A DNA stretch of 64,000 nt from Clostridiales bacterium (GTDB taxonomy: Bacteria; Bacillota; Clostridia; Peptostreptococcales; Anaerovoracaceae): positions 62,001 through 126,000 of the forward strand of contig QXXF01000007.1 of NCBI GenBank assembly GCA_009911365.1, in the 5' to 3' direction. The notes below the pieces were generated by a model. The model saw nothing but the letters and a program-made list of their open reading frames with translations. It did no database searches and was not told where the DNA came from. The position numbers and the translations under genes are program-made. Below, one piece after another: positions 17,032 through 26,623 of this stretch (positions are counted from its first letter, which is position 1; the number at the start of each line of letters is the position of its first letter).

Positions 17032-19641
17032 ATGGCGTTATCACCAATGATGCAGCAATATATGAAGATCAAAGAAGAGTACCAGGACTGTGTGCTTTTT
17101 TTCCGGTTAGGGGATTTTTATGAAATGTTCTTTGAAGATGCGAAAAGGATCTCCAGAGAACTGGAACTGACTTTGACCGGAAAAAAATGCGGCCTGGAGG
17201 AGAGAGCGCCTATGTGCGGCGTGCCCTTTCATTCTGCGGACACGTATATCGCCCGTCTTGTGGAAAAGGGATATAAAGTGGCTATCTGCGAGCAAACGGA
17301 AGATCCTTCCCAGGTCAAAGGCATTGTGAAGCGGGAAGTCATACAGATCGTCACACCGGGAACAGTGATCAACCAGAACATGCTGAAAGAGACAGAAAAC
17401 AACTATATTGCGTCTGTGTTCAGCAAGCGGGGAGGAGACACGGGCCTGGCCTACTGTGATATTTCCACAGGAGAAATCTACGTGACCGAGATTCCAGGAA
17501 AGGATCCGCTGGAAACCTTATTGAACGAACTGGTGAAAATACGAGCTAGAGAGATCCTGGTCAATGAAGACAGTATGCTGGAAACAGAAGATATCAAGAA
17601 TAGCACAGAAGCTTATATCAATCCGCTAAGCGATGGATATTATGAACAGCAGGCAGTGACAGACGCGGTGCTCCGCCAGTTTCGGGTAAAAGCCCTCCTT
17701 GGTCTGGGACTTCAGGAGGATAGCTTCGCTGTCCAAGCTTTGGGCTCCATGCTCCTATATCTCCAGGAAACCCAAAAGCGCAGCCTAGAGCATATCACAT
17801 GGCTCCACCGCTACGAAATGGGGAGCTATATGGCCCTGGACAAGGCCACCATCAAAAATCTGGAATTAACAGAAACCTTATTTGAAAAAAAACTCCAAGG
17901 GTCCTTGCTGGGGGTTTTAGATAGAACCAGCACTGCCATGGGGTCTCGAAAGCTAAAGCAATGGATCAAAGAACCCTTGAATAATGTGACGGATATCAAG
18001 GACCGCCTGGACGCAGTGGAAGCTTTGTCAGAAGATATTCTGCTGCAAAACAATATCCGGGAAAATCTGAAACAGATCTACGACTTTGAACGGTTATCAG
18101 GCCGAATCGCCTGCGGCAGTGCCAATGGTAAGGACCTGATCGCTCTGCGCAATTCTTGTTACGTGCTCCCGGATATCAAGGGAGATCTGGCAAGTGCCCA
18201 AGGCAGATTGCTGAAACGTTTGGAGCGAGAGATCAGCGATCTGAAAGACGTTTATCAGCTCATTGACCGGGCTGTGGCAGAGGATCCTCCGTTTTCTGTG
18301 AAAGAAGGAGGCATCATCAAAGAAGGGTATTCCCCAGAACTGGATGACTTGAAGTTTTCCATTCAGGATGCGCAGGACTGGCTGGCTCGGCTGGAGACCG
18401 TGGAGCGGGAAAAAACAGGCATTAAAAATCTAAAGGTGGGGTTCAATAAAGTGTTCGGCTATTATCTGGAAATCACTCGCTCTTATTATGACATGATTCC
18501 AGAACATTATGTGAGAAAACAGACCCTGGCAAATTGTGAACGGTTCATTACGCCTGAGCTGAAGGAGACAGAAAATCTGGTCCTCAACGCAGAGGCAAAA
18601 ATTAATCAGTTAGAATACCAACTATTTACAGAATTGCGGGAAAAGATACAAGTTTACATAAAACAAATACAGAAAACCTCAACTGCTATTTCTGCTTTAG
18701 ATGTTTTGCTGTCCTTTTCCCAAGTGAGCCAGCAGAATCATTATGTAAAGCCAGAAGTAGACGCAGGTGACGTGATTCAAATTGAAAAAGGCCGCCATCC
18801 GGTCATTGAGCAGACCATCCGTGATGGCGTGTTCGTCAGCAATGACCTTTATCTGGACAGAGATGCGGATAGCCTGCTTTTGATCACTGGACCCAATATG
18901 GCGGGAAAGTCCACTTACATGCGGCAGACGGCTTTGATCGTCCTCATGGCCCAGACAGGCTGCTTCGTGCCTGCGGACAAAGCCCACATTGGCATCGCGG
19001 ACCGGATCTTTACTAGGATCGGTGCATCTGACAACCTGGCCCAGGGCCAGAGCACGTTCTTTGTGGAAATGAGCGAACTCGCATATATCCTCAATTCTGC
19101 TACGGAAAAGAGTCTGATCGTATTAGATGAGATCGGCCGGGGCACCAGCACGTATGACGGTCTTTCCATTGCCTGGGCGGCGGCGGAATATCTGTGCAAA
19201 CAAAAGCGTCAAGTTCGGACTCTTTTTGCCACCCATTACCATGAAATGACCTGCTTGGAGGGGCATATGGAAGGACTGCGCAATCTCAACGTGGACGTTG
19301 CGGAAGAAAACGGAAACGTGGTGTTTCTTCATAAAATCGCCAGGGGCAGTGCTAGCCGCAGCTACGGTATCCATGTGGCAAAGTTAGCAGGCGTGCCATC
19401 TTCTCTTTTAGAGCAGGCGGAGATCAAGCTGAGAGAACTAGAAGAAAACCAGGGCTCCGTGGACCTAGCCTCAGTGGATGAGTTGGGAAAATCAGCAGCA
19501 GCGGAAGATGAACAGATCTCCTTTTTCAGCTTTGCGCCAAATCCAGTGATAGAACGTTTGAAAGAGCTGGATTTAATGAACCTGACGCCGTCAGAAGCCT
19601 TTCGGATCTTGGAAGAGTTAAAGCAAGCAGCAGAAAAGTGA
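17032..19641 (+). CDS. mutS: DNA mismatch repair protein MutS
   Basis: MutS recognises mismatches and loops and recruits MutL. The 869-residue protein has all domains: mismatch binding at the N-terminus with the Phe-x-Glu motif in GDFYEMFFEDA (about residue 28-38), connector, core and clamp, and an ATPase domain with GPNMAGKST (about 623-631) and DEIGRGTSTYDG. AAAGGAG precedes ATG 17032. The gene is followed by mutL after 7 nt. Confidence 0.97.
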   Translation: MALSPMMQQYMKIKEEYQDCVLFFRLGDFYEMFFEDAKRISRELELTLTGKKCGLEERAPMCGVPFHSADTYIARLVEKGYKVAICEQTEDPSQVKGIVKREVIQIVTPGTVINQNMLKETENNYIASVFSKRGGDTGLAYCDISTGEIYVTEIPGKDPLETLLNELVKIRAREILVNEDSMLETEDIKNSTEAYINPLSDGYYEQQAVTDAVLRQFRVKALLGLGLQEDSFAVQALGSMLLYLQETQKRSLEHITWLHRYEMGSYMALDKATIKNLELTETLFEKKLQGSLLGVLDRTSTAMGSRKLKQWIKEPLNNVTDIKDRLDAVEALSEDILLQNNIRENLKQIYDFERLSGRIACGSANGKDLIALRNSCYVLPDIKGDLASAQGRLLKRLEREISDLKDVYQLIDRAVAEDPPFSVKEGGIIKEGYSPELDDLKFSIQDAQDWLARLETVEREKTGIKNLKVGFNKVFGYYLEITRSYYDMIPEHYVRKQTLANCERFITPELKETENLVLNAEAKINQLEYQLFTELREKIQVYIKQIQKTSTAISALDVLLSFSQVSQQNHYVKPEVDAGDVIQIEKGRHPVIEQTIRDGVFVSNDLYLDRDADSLLLITGPNMAGKSTYMRQTALIVLMAQTGCFVPADKAHIGIADRIFTRIGASDNLAQGQSTFFVEMSELAYILNSATEKSLIVLDEIGRGTSTYDGLSIAWAAAEYLCKQKRQVRTLFATHYHEMTCLEGHMEGLRNLNVDVAEENGNVVFLHKIARGSASRSYGIHVAKLAGVPSSLLEQAEIKLRELEENQGSVDLASVDELGKSAAAEDEQISFFSFAPNPVIERLKELDLMNLTPSEAFRILEELKQAAEK

Positions 19642-19648
19642 GGGACAT

Positions 19649-21496
19649 ATGATTCAAGTTTTAGAAAAAGGCGTAGCGGACAAAATCGCTGCGGGCGAGG
19701 TGGTGGATCGGCCGCTTTCCATTGTAAAGGAACTAGTGGAAAACTCCATTGACGCAGGAGCGACTTCCATTACAGTGGAAATTAAAAAAGGCGGAAAATC
19801 CTATATTCGAGTCACGGATAATGGATGCGGCATTCCAGCGGATCAGGTGGAGACTGCGTTCCTGCGACATGCTACCAGCAAGATCTCCCAAGCTGCGGAT
19901 CTGGAACATATAGAAACCCTGGGGTTCAGAGGAGAGGCCTTGGCTAGTGTTTCCGCTGTTTCCAGGACAGAGATCATTACCAAAACAGCAGATGCGAAGA
20001 CAGGGACCCGCATGGCGATCGAAGGCAGCCAGATCGTAGAAAAGGAAGTCACTGGCTGCCCGGAGGGGACGACCATCGTTGTCAGAGATTTGTTTTATAA
20101 CACGCCTGCCAGGAAGAAATTCATGCGATCTGACGCAGCGGAAAGCGGCTCGGTCATTGAATTCGTTTCTCATATCACCTTGGCTTATGCCCGGATCCGC
20201 ATACGGATGATTAATAATGGGAGCATGCTCTTTTCCACCCCTGGAAACGGAAAGCTTTACTCCAACATCCTTACTGTGTTCAGTAGGGACATCGGTGATC
20301 AGCTGATCCCTGTAGGGGATGAGGTGGAGGAGCTAAAGCTGGAAGGCTACATTTCTAGTCCTGGGCAAAGCAGGCCTACGAGGCGGCATCAAATTTTCTT
20401 TGTGAACGGGAGAGTGGTTGACAGTAAAGTAATCCAAAAGGGAGTAAGCAACGCTTATGCGGACAAGCTCTTTGAAGGCAGATTTCCCATTGCCATCCTG
20501 TTCCTTCGTTTTCCATCAGACAGATTGGACGTGAATATCCATCCTAACAAGCGAGAGGTACGCTTCCACGATGAAGGATTTGTGGTGGAGTGGATTCAGA
20601 GAGCCTTGCGCGAGGCCTTGCTTTCCAAAGAATCCATACCAGCCGTGAAACAAGAGGATTTATTCCGTAAACCAGAAACCATCGTGCCACTGGATACTAG
20701 AAAACCAAAAGTGCGGGATCAGGAAAAGCAAGTAAACGTAAAACAGTTATTGTCAACTTTGCGAAAAGAGGAAGAACCTTACAAAACGAGTGCCTCCCAA
20801 GTAAAGGAAGAGACGCGTCTTTACCAAACCGCTGCGCCGCTTTCACCAGACGCTCAAAAGTTAGATGAATCTTCCATAGAGCGGTCCCAGGTCCAAACGC
20901 CAGCCACGCCGCCGCCTTTTGACTTTGAGGAATTGACTATCACAGGGACCATCTTTGATACTTATATCACGGCTATTGATGGAGATTCCTTTTATCTCAT
21001 CGATCAGCATGCGGCCCACGAACGGATCTTTTTTGAAAAGCTCATGGCCCAATACCGTAACCAGGAGACCCACAGCCAGCCCATCATGTTTCCCATCATG
21101 CTCAATGTTTCCCACAGCGCAGACCAGAACGCAGAGGACTGGCTGACGGCTTTAAGCCACATGGGTTTTTGCGCGGAGCCTTTTGGTCCCAGGACATACG
21201 CAGTAAAATCAATTTCCATGTTCATGGGTCTGGAAGAGGCCAGGTGCTTTTTAAAGGATTTTGCGGATAGTTTGGGAGATGGCAAGCTTCTTGACAATCT
21301 TCCCCTTATTGAAAAAATAACCATGCGTTCTTGTAAAAGTGCGGTAAAAGCCCACGACCATTTGCGGGACAGCGAGATCCGGCAGCTGATTCAAGACCTG
21401 CGTCAGTGCGAAAATCCCTTTTCCTGTCCCCATGGCAGGCCTACGTTTATCAAAATGACCCAATATGAAATCGAAAAGATGTTTAAGAGGGTATAA
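19649..21496 (+). CDS. mutL: DNA mismatch repair protein MutL (endonuclease type)
   Basis: The 615-residue protein has the GHKL ATPase motifs ENSIDAGA, DNGCGI and GFRGEAL in the first 100 residues, a variable proline/glutamine-rich linker (about 335-425) and a C-terminal dimerisation domain. The C-terminal domain holds DQHAAHERIFFE, the metal-binding nuclease motif, so this MutL should nick DNA itself, as expected where MutH is absent. The stop directly precedes the miaA start. Confidence 0.97.
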   Translation: MIQVLEKGVADKIAAGEVVDRPLSIVKELVENSIDAGATSITVEIKKGGKSYIRVTDNGCGIPADQVETAFLRHATSKISQAADLEHIETLGFRGEALASVSAVSRTEIITKTADAKTGTRMAIEGSQIVEKEVTGCPEGTTIVVRDLFYNTPARKKFMRSDAAESGSVIEFVSHITLAYARIRIRMINNGSMLFSTPGNGKLYSNILTVFSRDIGDQLIPVGDEVEELKLEGYISSPGQSRPTRRHQIFFVNGRVVDSKVIQKGVSNAYADKLFEGRFPIAILFLRFPSDRLDVNIHPNKREVRFHDEGFVVEWIQRALREALLSKESIPAVKQEDLFRKPETIVPLDTRKPKVRDQEKQVNVKQLLSTLRKEEEPYKTSASQVKEETRLYQTAAPLSPDAQKLDESSIERSQVQTPATPPPFDFEELTITGTIFDTYITAIDGDSFYLIDQHAAHERIFFEKLMAQYRNQETHSQPIMFPIMLNVSHSADQNAEDWLTALSHMGFCAEPFGPRTYAVKSISMFMGLEEARCFLKDFADSLGDGKLLDNLPLIEKITMRSCKSAVKAHDHLRDSEIRQLIQDLRQCENPFSCPHGRPTFIKMTQYEIEKMFKRV

Positions 21497-22426
21497 ATGA
21501 AAGATATTTTAGTTATCACCGGCCCAACGGCCGTTGGAAAAACAGAATACGCCATCCAATTGGCACTTCGTTTGAACGGGGAAATCGTTTCCTGTGATTC
21601 CATGCAGCTATACCAGTTCATGGATATTGGAAGCGCGAAGCCCACCAAGGAAGAACGAGCCATGGTGCCCCATTATTTAGTGGATGAATTCGATCCTAGG
21701 GAGGATTTTTCCGTGGTCCAATACCAAAAACACGCAAAAGCAGCCATCGATCAAATTCATGAAAAGGGAAAACTGCCGGTGATTTCTGGGGGCACGGGAC
21801 TGTACCTGAATTCCCTGCTTTATGAAATGGATTTCAGCGCTCCGCCGAGAAACGACGGATATCGCAGGGAGCTAGAGGATTTGGCCGCAAGGGAAGGAAA
21901 GGAAGCGCTTCACCAGCTTTTACAGGCAAAAGACCCTCAGGCGGCCCAGCGGATCCATCCCCACAATACGAAAAAAATCATCCGCGCCTTAGAAGCACTG
22001 TCACAAGATGGTAAGGGTGTTCGGCCTTTTTCAGAAGCCATGGTGCCTGTTTCACAATATCGCCCTCTGCTGCTGGGACTCACAAGGAATAGGGAAGAGC
22101 TGTATCAACGAGTTAATGACAGGGTGGACCTGCTGATGGAGCAGGGGCTGCTGGATGAAGTGAAGGGGATGCTCGCCATGGGGTTGACAGAATCCCATAT
22201 TTCCATGAAGGGCATTGGATATAAAGAATTGATTGACCACCTTCATGGGGACTGCGATCTAAAGACCGCAGTGGCGAAGATACAGCAAAATACGAGACAT
22301 TACGCAAAAAGGCAGTTAACCTGGTTCCGAAAGTATGATAAAATGGTCTGGTTCAATTTATCAGAATATGGCTCAAAAGAGCAGGCATTAGAGGACATGA
22401 TAATATGGGTAAAGAAAAACAGATAA
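21497..22426 (+). CDS. miaA: tRNA dimethylallyltransferase MiaA
   Basis: MiaA transfers a dimethylallyl group to A37 of tRNAs that read UNN codons. The 309-residue protein has the P-loop GPTAVGKT (about residues 8-15), DSMQLY, GGTGLYLNSLLY and the KNTRHYAKRQ-like end (here QQNTRHYAKRQLTWFRK). The start follows the mutL stop with no gap. It overlaps the recombinase gene by 22 nt. Confidence 0.96.
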   Translation: MKDILVITGPTAVGKTEYAIQLALRLNGEIVSCDSMQLYQFMDIGSAKPTKEERAMVPHYLVDEFDPREDFSVVQYQKHAKAAIDQIHEKGKLPVISGGTGLYLNSLLYEMDFSAPPRNDGYRRELEDLAAREGKEALHQLLQAKDPQAAQRIHPHNTKKIIRALEALSQDGKGVRPFSEAMVPVSQYRPLLLGLTRNREELYQRVNDRVDLLMEQGLLDEVKGMLAMGLTESHISMKGIGYKELIDHLHGDCDLKTAVAKIQQNTRHYAKRQLTWFRKYDKMVWFNLSEYGSKEQALEDMIIWVKKNR

Positions 22427-23541
22427 AGATCCACAACAAAAGTGACAGGCCGGACAACGTGGTGATGAAGGAACAGGACATCATCTGCCAGTGCGGGGAG
22501 ATCGAGGGGGAGCTGCCTCGCTTTCTCAAAGGTTTTTTCTCTTATCTTCGGGGAAACGTTCTGCCCATGACTCGTCTGGCATATCTTTATGATATCCGGT
22601 TTTTCTGCCATTACTTGGTGGAGGAAACAGCACTCACAGAAGCGGAACGCCCTCAGGAACTGACGCTCCGGGATTTCAATCGGATCCGAGCCACGGATGT
22701 GAATGATTTCATTGATTATTGTCGAAGGTATCAGGTGGAGATGGATGGAGAGATCACCATTTATGAGAACAATAATAAGACTTTGGCTCGGAAAAAGTCA
22801 TCGATTTCCGTGATGTTCAAGCAGCTTTACCGGGACGAATTGATGGAAAAAAATATTACGGATGGCTTTGATCCTATCCGGGTGCCAAAGGCTTCGGAGC
22901 GGGAAATCAAAGCACTCCAAGATGATGAAGTGATGATCATGTTGGATGCGGTGTCCACTGGCAGCCATTTGACCAAAAAGGAACGTCAATTCTGGGAAAA
23001 GACAAAAAAACGGGACAAAGCCATACTCCTATTGTTTCTGACTTACGGACTGCGTCTTTCTGAATTGCAGCAACTGAATGTTTCTTCGTTTAATTTTTCC
23101 AGAGGTGAGTTCACCATTTATCGGAAGCGTGGAAAGGAATCAAAAATGCCTCTAAACCAGTCAGTTACAGCCCAGGTTACCGCATACATAGAAGACGAGC
23201 GGGCAGATAGCGAAACGCTGGACGAAGAATATAAGGATGCGTTGTTTCTTTCTCTGCAGGGAAAGCGCATGACAGAGCGACAGATCCGAGAACTGGTGAA
23301 AAAATACACCTCTATTGGACTTTCCACTTCACGGGATGCGGGCTACAGTCCGCACAAGCTGCGGGCCACAGCGGCCACTAGTCTCATCGGACGAGGCAAT
23401 TCCATTTACGATGTGCAGGCTCTGCTGGATCACGAACAAGTGACTACTACCCAGCTATATGCGGCTCACAAAATGAATGTGAAGCGTGACCTGGTCAATG
23501 ATATGGAGTGGGAGCTGGAGCGGACTGGAAAAAAGGATTGA
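22405..23541 (+). CDS. XerC/XerD-like tyrosine recombinase
   Basis: A 378-residue tyrosine recombinase with an N-terminal SAM-like DNA-binding domain (about 38-150) and a catalytic domain with the complete active site: R217 (YGLRLSE), K244, H317 and R320 (PHKLR), H343 (LLDHE) and Y352 (TTQLY). A cysteine pair lies near the N-terminus (ICQCGE). It could resolve chromosome dimers, but no dif site was found by eye. The gene starts inside miaA, so it is vertically kept in this operon and is not flanked by element genes. XerC/D-type housekeeping function is more likely than a mobile integrase. Confidence 0.85.
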   Translation: MGKEKQIKIHNKSDRPDNVVMKEQDIICQCGEIEGELPRFLKGFFSYLRGNVLPMTRLAYLYDIRFFCHYLVEETALTEAERPQELTLRDFNRIRATDVNDFIDYCRRYQVEMDGEITIYENNNKTLARKKSSISVMFKQLYRDELMEKNITDGFDPIRVPKASEREIKALQDDEVMIMLDAVSTGSHLTKKERQFWEKTKKRDKAILLLFLTYGLRLSELQQLNVSSFNFSRGEFTIYRKRGKESKMPLNQSVTAQVTAYIEDERADSETLDEEYKDALFLSLQGKRMTERQIRELVKKYTSIGLSTSRDAGYSPHKLRATAATSLIGRGNSIYDVQALLDHEQVTTTQLYAAHKMNVKRDLVNDMEWELERTGKKD

Positions 23542-23593
23542 AAAATTTAGAAAAACGTAAGAAATCATTCATAAAAAACTCAATGATTTGTTA

Positions 23594-23599
23594 TATAAT
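23594..23599 (+). promoter_or_regulatory. Possible -10 element for the GLUG protein gene
   Basis: TATAAT in the AT-rich gap between the recombinase gene and the next start. No good -35 hexamer is seen at 16-18 nt, so the promoter is tentative. Confidence 0.35.
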
Positions 23600-23625
23600 C
23601 TAACGAGAAAGGAATGAGAGAGAAA

Positions 23626-25203
23626 ATGAAACGAAAGGAATTGATCTGCATATGCGCGGCATCGCTATTGATGTGCAATTGTGTAACTGCGTCCTCTGCG
23701 TTCGCAGCGGGCGATTCCTTTATTGAAACAGAGCTGCCTTTGCTCTATGAAACTGGAGCTCTAGGGGTTCAGACCATCCAAACGGCCCAGGTAAAAAAAG
23801 GGGACGCTAAAAGGGGAGAGCCGGACACAGAATGGTTTGATCCAGAGGATCAGCAGAAAGAATATGAGATCTCGACAGAACAAGAATTGATGGGACTAGC
23901 TGAACTGGTGAACACAAAGGATGTCCCTTGGCAAGCAGAAGGCTCCTATACGTTTAAAGGCATTACCATAAAGTTGATGCGTGACATTGAACTGACCCAG
24001 TTTTGGACACCCATCGGAACTTCTGACGCACGGGCTTTCGAAGGCTTGTTTGAAGGAAACGGACATACGATTTCAGGCATTGAGATCCAAGATCCCAATA
24101 GTGACAATCTGGGATTGTTCGGGTATCTGAAAGGGACTGTCAATAACCTGAACCTGCAGGGAAGCATTGACAGCAGGAACAGCAACGCGGGAGGAATGGC
24201 GGCTGTGATGGCGGAAACAGCTCTTGTTGAAAATTGTACCATCGATGTGGCCGTGACAGGCAAAGAGCGAGTAGGGGGCGTGGCAGGCACAAACCATTCC
24301 GGACAGATCATCAACTGTCACAGTTACGGCGATATCGAAGGAGACGTGAAGGTGGGAGGCATCGTTGGCGAGAATTGGAACGGGACAGTACGAAAATGTT
24401 CTAACATGGGCCAGGTGATTTCCAACGGAAAGGGCTTTGGTACTTATGGAACAGGGGGGATCGCCGGACGTTCTGTGGCTGTAAACGCATTGATCGAGGA
24501 ATGCTTTAACCAAGGAAATATCCTGTCTTCCAACGAGTGTGCCGGAGGCATCGCCGGATATGTGAACACAAACGGTGCCGCTATCCGAAATTGTTACAAT
24601 ACTGGCGATGTTTTAGGACCTGAATCTTCTGCGTTATCTTCTTATGGATATGTTGGAGGCATTGTGGGAAACATAGGTGAAAATGGGGTCATAGTCAAGA
24701 ATTGCTATAATGTGGGTGCTGTGAAAAATGGAAAATACGCCGGAGGCATTGCCGGAAATTTCGCCACGGACCACTATGACAAACGGGACACCTCTGTTCG
24801 TGGTAATTATTATCTGGTAGGTTCTGCGCCTCTTGCTATCGGGCAGGTAGAAGGCGCAAAGGGAAAACCAGGTTATGATGAGCGCGTCGAGCTAAGATCG
24901 GTTACCGATCTAAAGAGTGCCTATATGACATCTGTATTGGGATCTGCGTTCCAGCCGGATATTGGTGGCGCACATGGTCTCAACAATGGATTTCCAGTAT
25001 TAGAATGGCAGAAGGAAGAGCTGGGGACGGATTATCTGGAATCCCTGGAGACTTTGGATATTCCTTATACCAGGCAGTTTCAGAAATTTTTTCAAAAGTA
25101 TTCTTATGGAACAGCTTCTGGCAAAATGGTTTTGCAATTGTTCAATCCGCGAATGTATATGGAACAGGTGTTGGAATCAATGGAAAACTTCACAAAAAAA
25201 TAA
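23626..25203 (+). CDS. Secreted protein with GLUG repeats
   Basis: A 525-residue protein with a signal peptide (basic KRK, hydrophobic core, cleavage near SAFA-AGD at about residue 27). The middle, about residues 120-390, is a series of GLUG-type repeats of the pattern GGIxGxxxxxGxIxNCYNxGxV, which build a right-handed beta-solenoid; at least five such units are visible. The C-terminal 110 residues show no recognised domain and no sortase or transmembrane anchor. Relatives are surface or extracellular adhesin-like proteins, but the function here is unknown. ATG 23626 is preferred over 23614, which is too close to the AAAGGA site. It separates the recombinase gene from ynbB. Confidence 0.75.
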   Translation: MKRKELICICAASLLMCNCVTASSAFAAGDSFIETELPLLYETGALGVQTIQTAQVKKGDAKRGEPDTEWFDPEDQQKEYEISTEQELMGLAELVNTKDVPWQAEGSYTFKGITIKLMRDIELTQFWTPIGTSDARAFEGLFEGNGHTISGIEIQDPNSDNLGLFGYLKGTVNNLNLQGSIDSRNSNAGGMAAVMAETALVENCTIDVAVTGKERVGGVAGTNHSGQIINCHSYGDIEGDVKVGGIVGENWNGTVRKCSNMGQVISNGKGFGTYGTGGIAGRSVAVNALIEECFNQGNILSSNECAGGIAGYVNTNGAAIRNCYNTGDVLGPESSALSSYGYVGGIVGNIGENGVIVKNCYNVGAVKNGKYAGGIAGNFATDHYDKRDTSVRGNYYLVGSAPLAIGQVEGAKGKPGYDERVELRSVTDLKSAYMTSVLGSAFQPDIGGAHGLNNGFPVLEWQKEELGTDYLESLETLDIPYTRQFQKFFQKYSYGTASGKMVLQLFNPRMYMEQVLESMENFTKK

Positions 25204-25286
25204 AGAAACCGCAAATGCCCGTTCAACTGAGCGGCAATATACGATATAAAAATTATGTAAACAAACGAAAAGGAAGAAGCATACTT

Positions 25287-26579
25287 ATGACAAACAATAC
25301 CTATCAATTATTATCAACAGAATTAGGAATCGCACCAAAAGTTTTGGATCTCATTTCTGAGGCAGAGGCAGATATAAAAGACCAGTTTGAGTATTTAGAT
25401 GATATCATGTCTTTTAACCAGTACAAAGTGTTGACTGCGTTTCAGAAAAACCGCATCAGTGATACTCACTTCGCATGGAACACGGGATATGGGTACGATG
25501 ATGCGGGAAGGGAGGCACTAGAACACGTTTATGCGGATATTTTCAAGACAGAAGCGGCCCTTGTGCGCCCCATCATCGTCAATGGGACCCATGCGCTAAC
25601 CCTGACCTTAACTGGAATTCTCCGTCCTGGAGACGAGCTGATCTACTGTACCGGCGCACCTTACGACACTCTTGAAGAAGTTATTGGGATCCGAGGTGAG
25701 GGAAAAGGTTCGTTGAAAGAGTTTGGCGTGACTTATCAGCAGGTGGAGCTGACAGCTGACGGCAGCATAGATTTAGATGCTTTGAAAAAAGCCATTTCCC
25801 CAAAGACCCGTATGGTGACGGTCCAGCGGGCTACTGGCTATGGCTGGCGCAAAGCCATTACCATCCAACAGATCCAGGAGTGGGCATCCTTTGTTCATGA
25901 AATCAATCCAAAGATTGTTTGTATGGTGGATAATTGTTACGGCGAATTTCTTGATATCAAGGAGCCTACTGAAGTTGGCGCAGATGTGCTGGCGGGTTCC
26001 CTGATCAAAAATCCAGGTGGTGGTCTGGCTCTGACTGGCGGTTACATCGCAGGTAGACAGGACCTGATAGACAATATTTCGTATCGTATGACTTCTCCTG
26101 GGATCGGAGGAGAATGCGGGCTTATGTTCGGGCAGACCAGGACCATGTTTCAGGGACTGTTTCTGGCTCCCAAAACAGTCAACGGAGCCGTAAAGGGCGC
26201 GGCCCTGTGTGCGAAAGCTTTTGAAAAATTAGGCTATGAAGTCTGTCCTCAGGCAGAAGAGCAGCGCAGCGACATCATAGAGGCAATCAAACTGGGTAGT
26301 CCGGAGGCAGTGGTCGCCTTTTGCGAGGGGATCCAGGCAGCGGCTCCTATTGATTCCTATGTGAAACCCATTCCTTGGGACATGCCTGGGTACGAAGATC
26401 AGGTGGTTATGGCTGCGGGTGCGTTTGTCCAGGGTTCTTCTATTGAGCTGAGTGCGGATGCTCCGATCCGGGAACCGTATATCGTTTATTTCCAGGGGGG
26501 ACTCACTTACGAGCACTCTAAATTTGGAGTCACAAAAGCACTGCAGGCTTTATATGAACAAAATCTGATCTCATTGTGA
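25287..26579 (+). CDS. ynbB: YnbB-type PLP-dependent enzyme (methionine gamma-lyase family)
   Basis: A 430-residue cystathionine/methionine gamma-lyase-like protein of the YnbB ('aluminium resistance') family. NGTHALTLTLTGILRPGDEL forms the cofactor phosphate region and AGSLIKNPGGGLALTGGYIAG holds the likely Schiff-base lysine. In B. subtilis ynbB lies near miaA, and the same neighbourhood is seen here after the recombinase and GLUG genes. ATG 25287 fits the family start and has AAAAGGAAG upstream; the open frame extends much further 5' into the GLUG gene without being coding. Substrate unknown. Confidence 0.87.
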   Translation: MTNNTYQLLSTELGIAPKVLDLISEAEADIKDQFEYLDDIMSFNQYKVLTAFQKNRISDTHFAWNTGYGYDDAGREALEHVYADIFKTEAALVRPIIVNGTHALTLTLTGILRPGDELIYCTGAPYDTLEEVIGIRGEGKGSLKEFGVTYQQVELTADGSIDLDALKKAISPKTRMVTVQRATGYGWRKAITIQQIQEWASFVHEINPKIVCMVDNCYGEFLDIKEPTEVGADVLAGSLIKNPGGGLALTGGYIAGRQDLIDNISYRMTSPGIGGECGLMFGQTRTMFQGLFLAPKTVNGAVKGAALCAKAFEKLGYEVCPQAEEQRSDIIEAIKLGSPEAVVAFCEGIQAAAPIDSYVKPIPWDMPGYEDQVVMAAGAFVQGSSIELSADAPIREPYIVYFQGGLTYEHSKFGVTKALQALYEQNLISL

Positions 26580-26623
26580 TTTCACAGTAATGTACGGTAG
26601 AAAGGGAGGCAGGCAGAATAACT

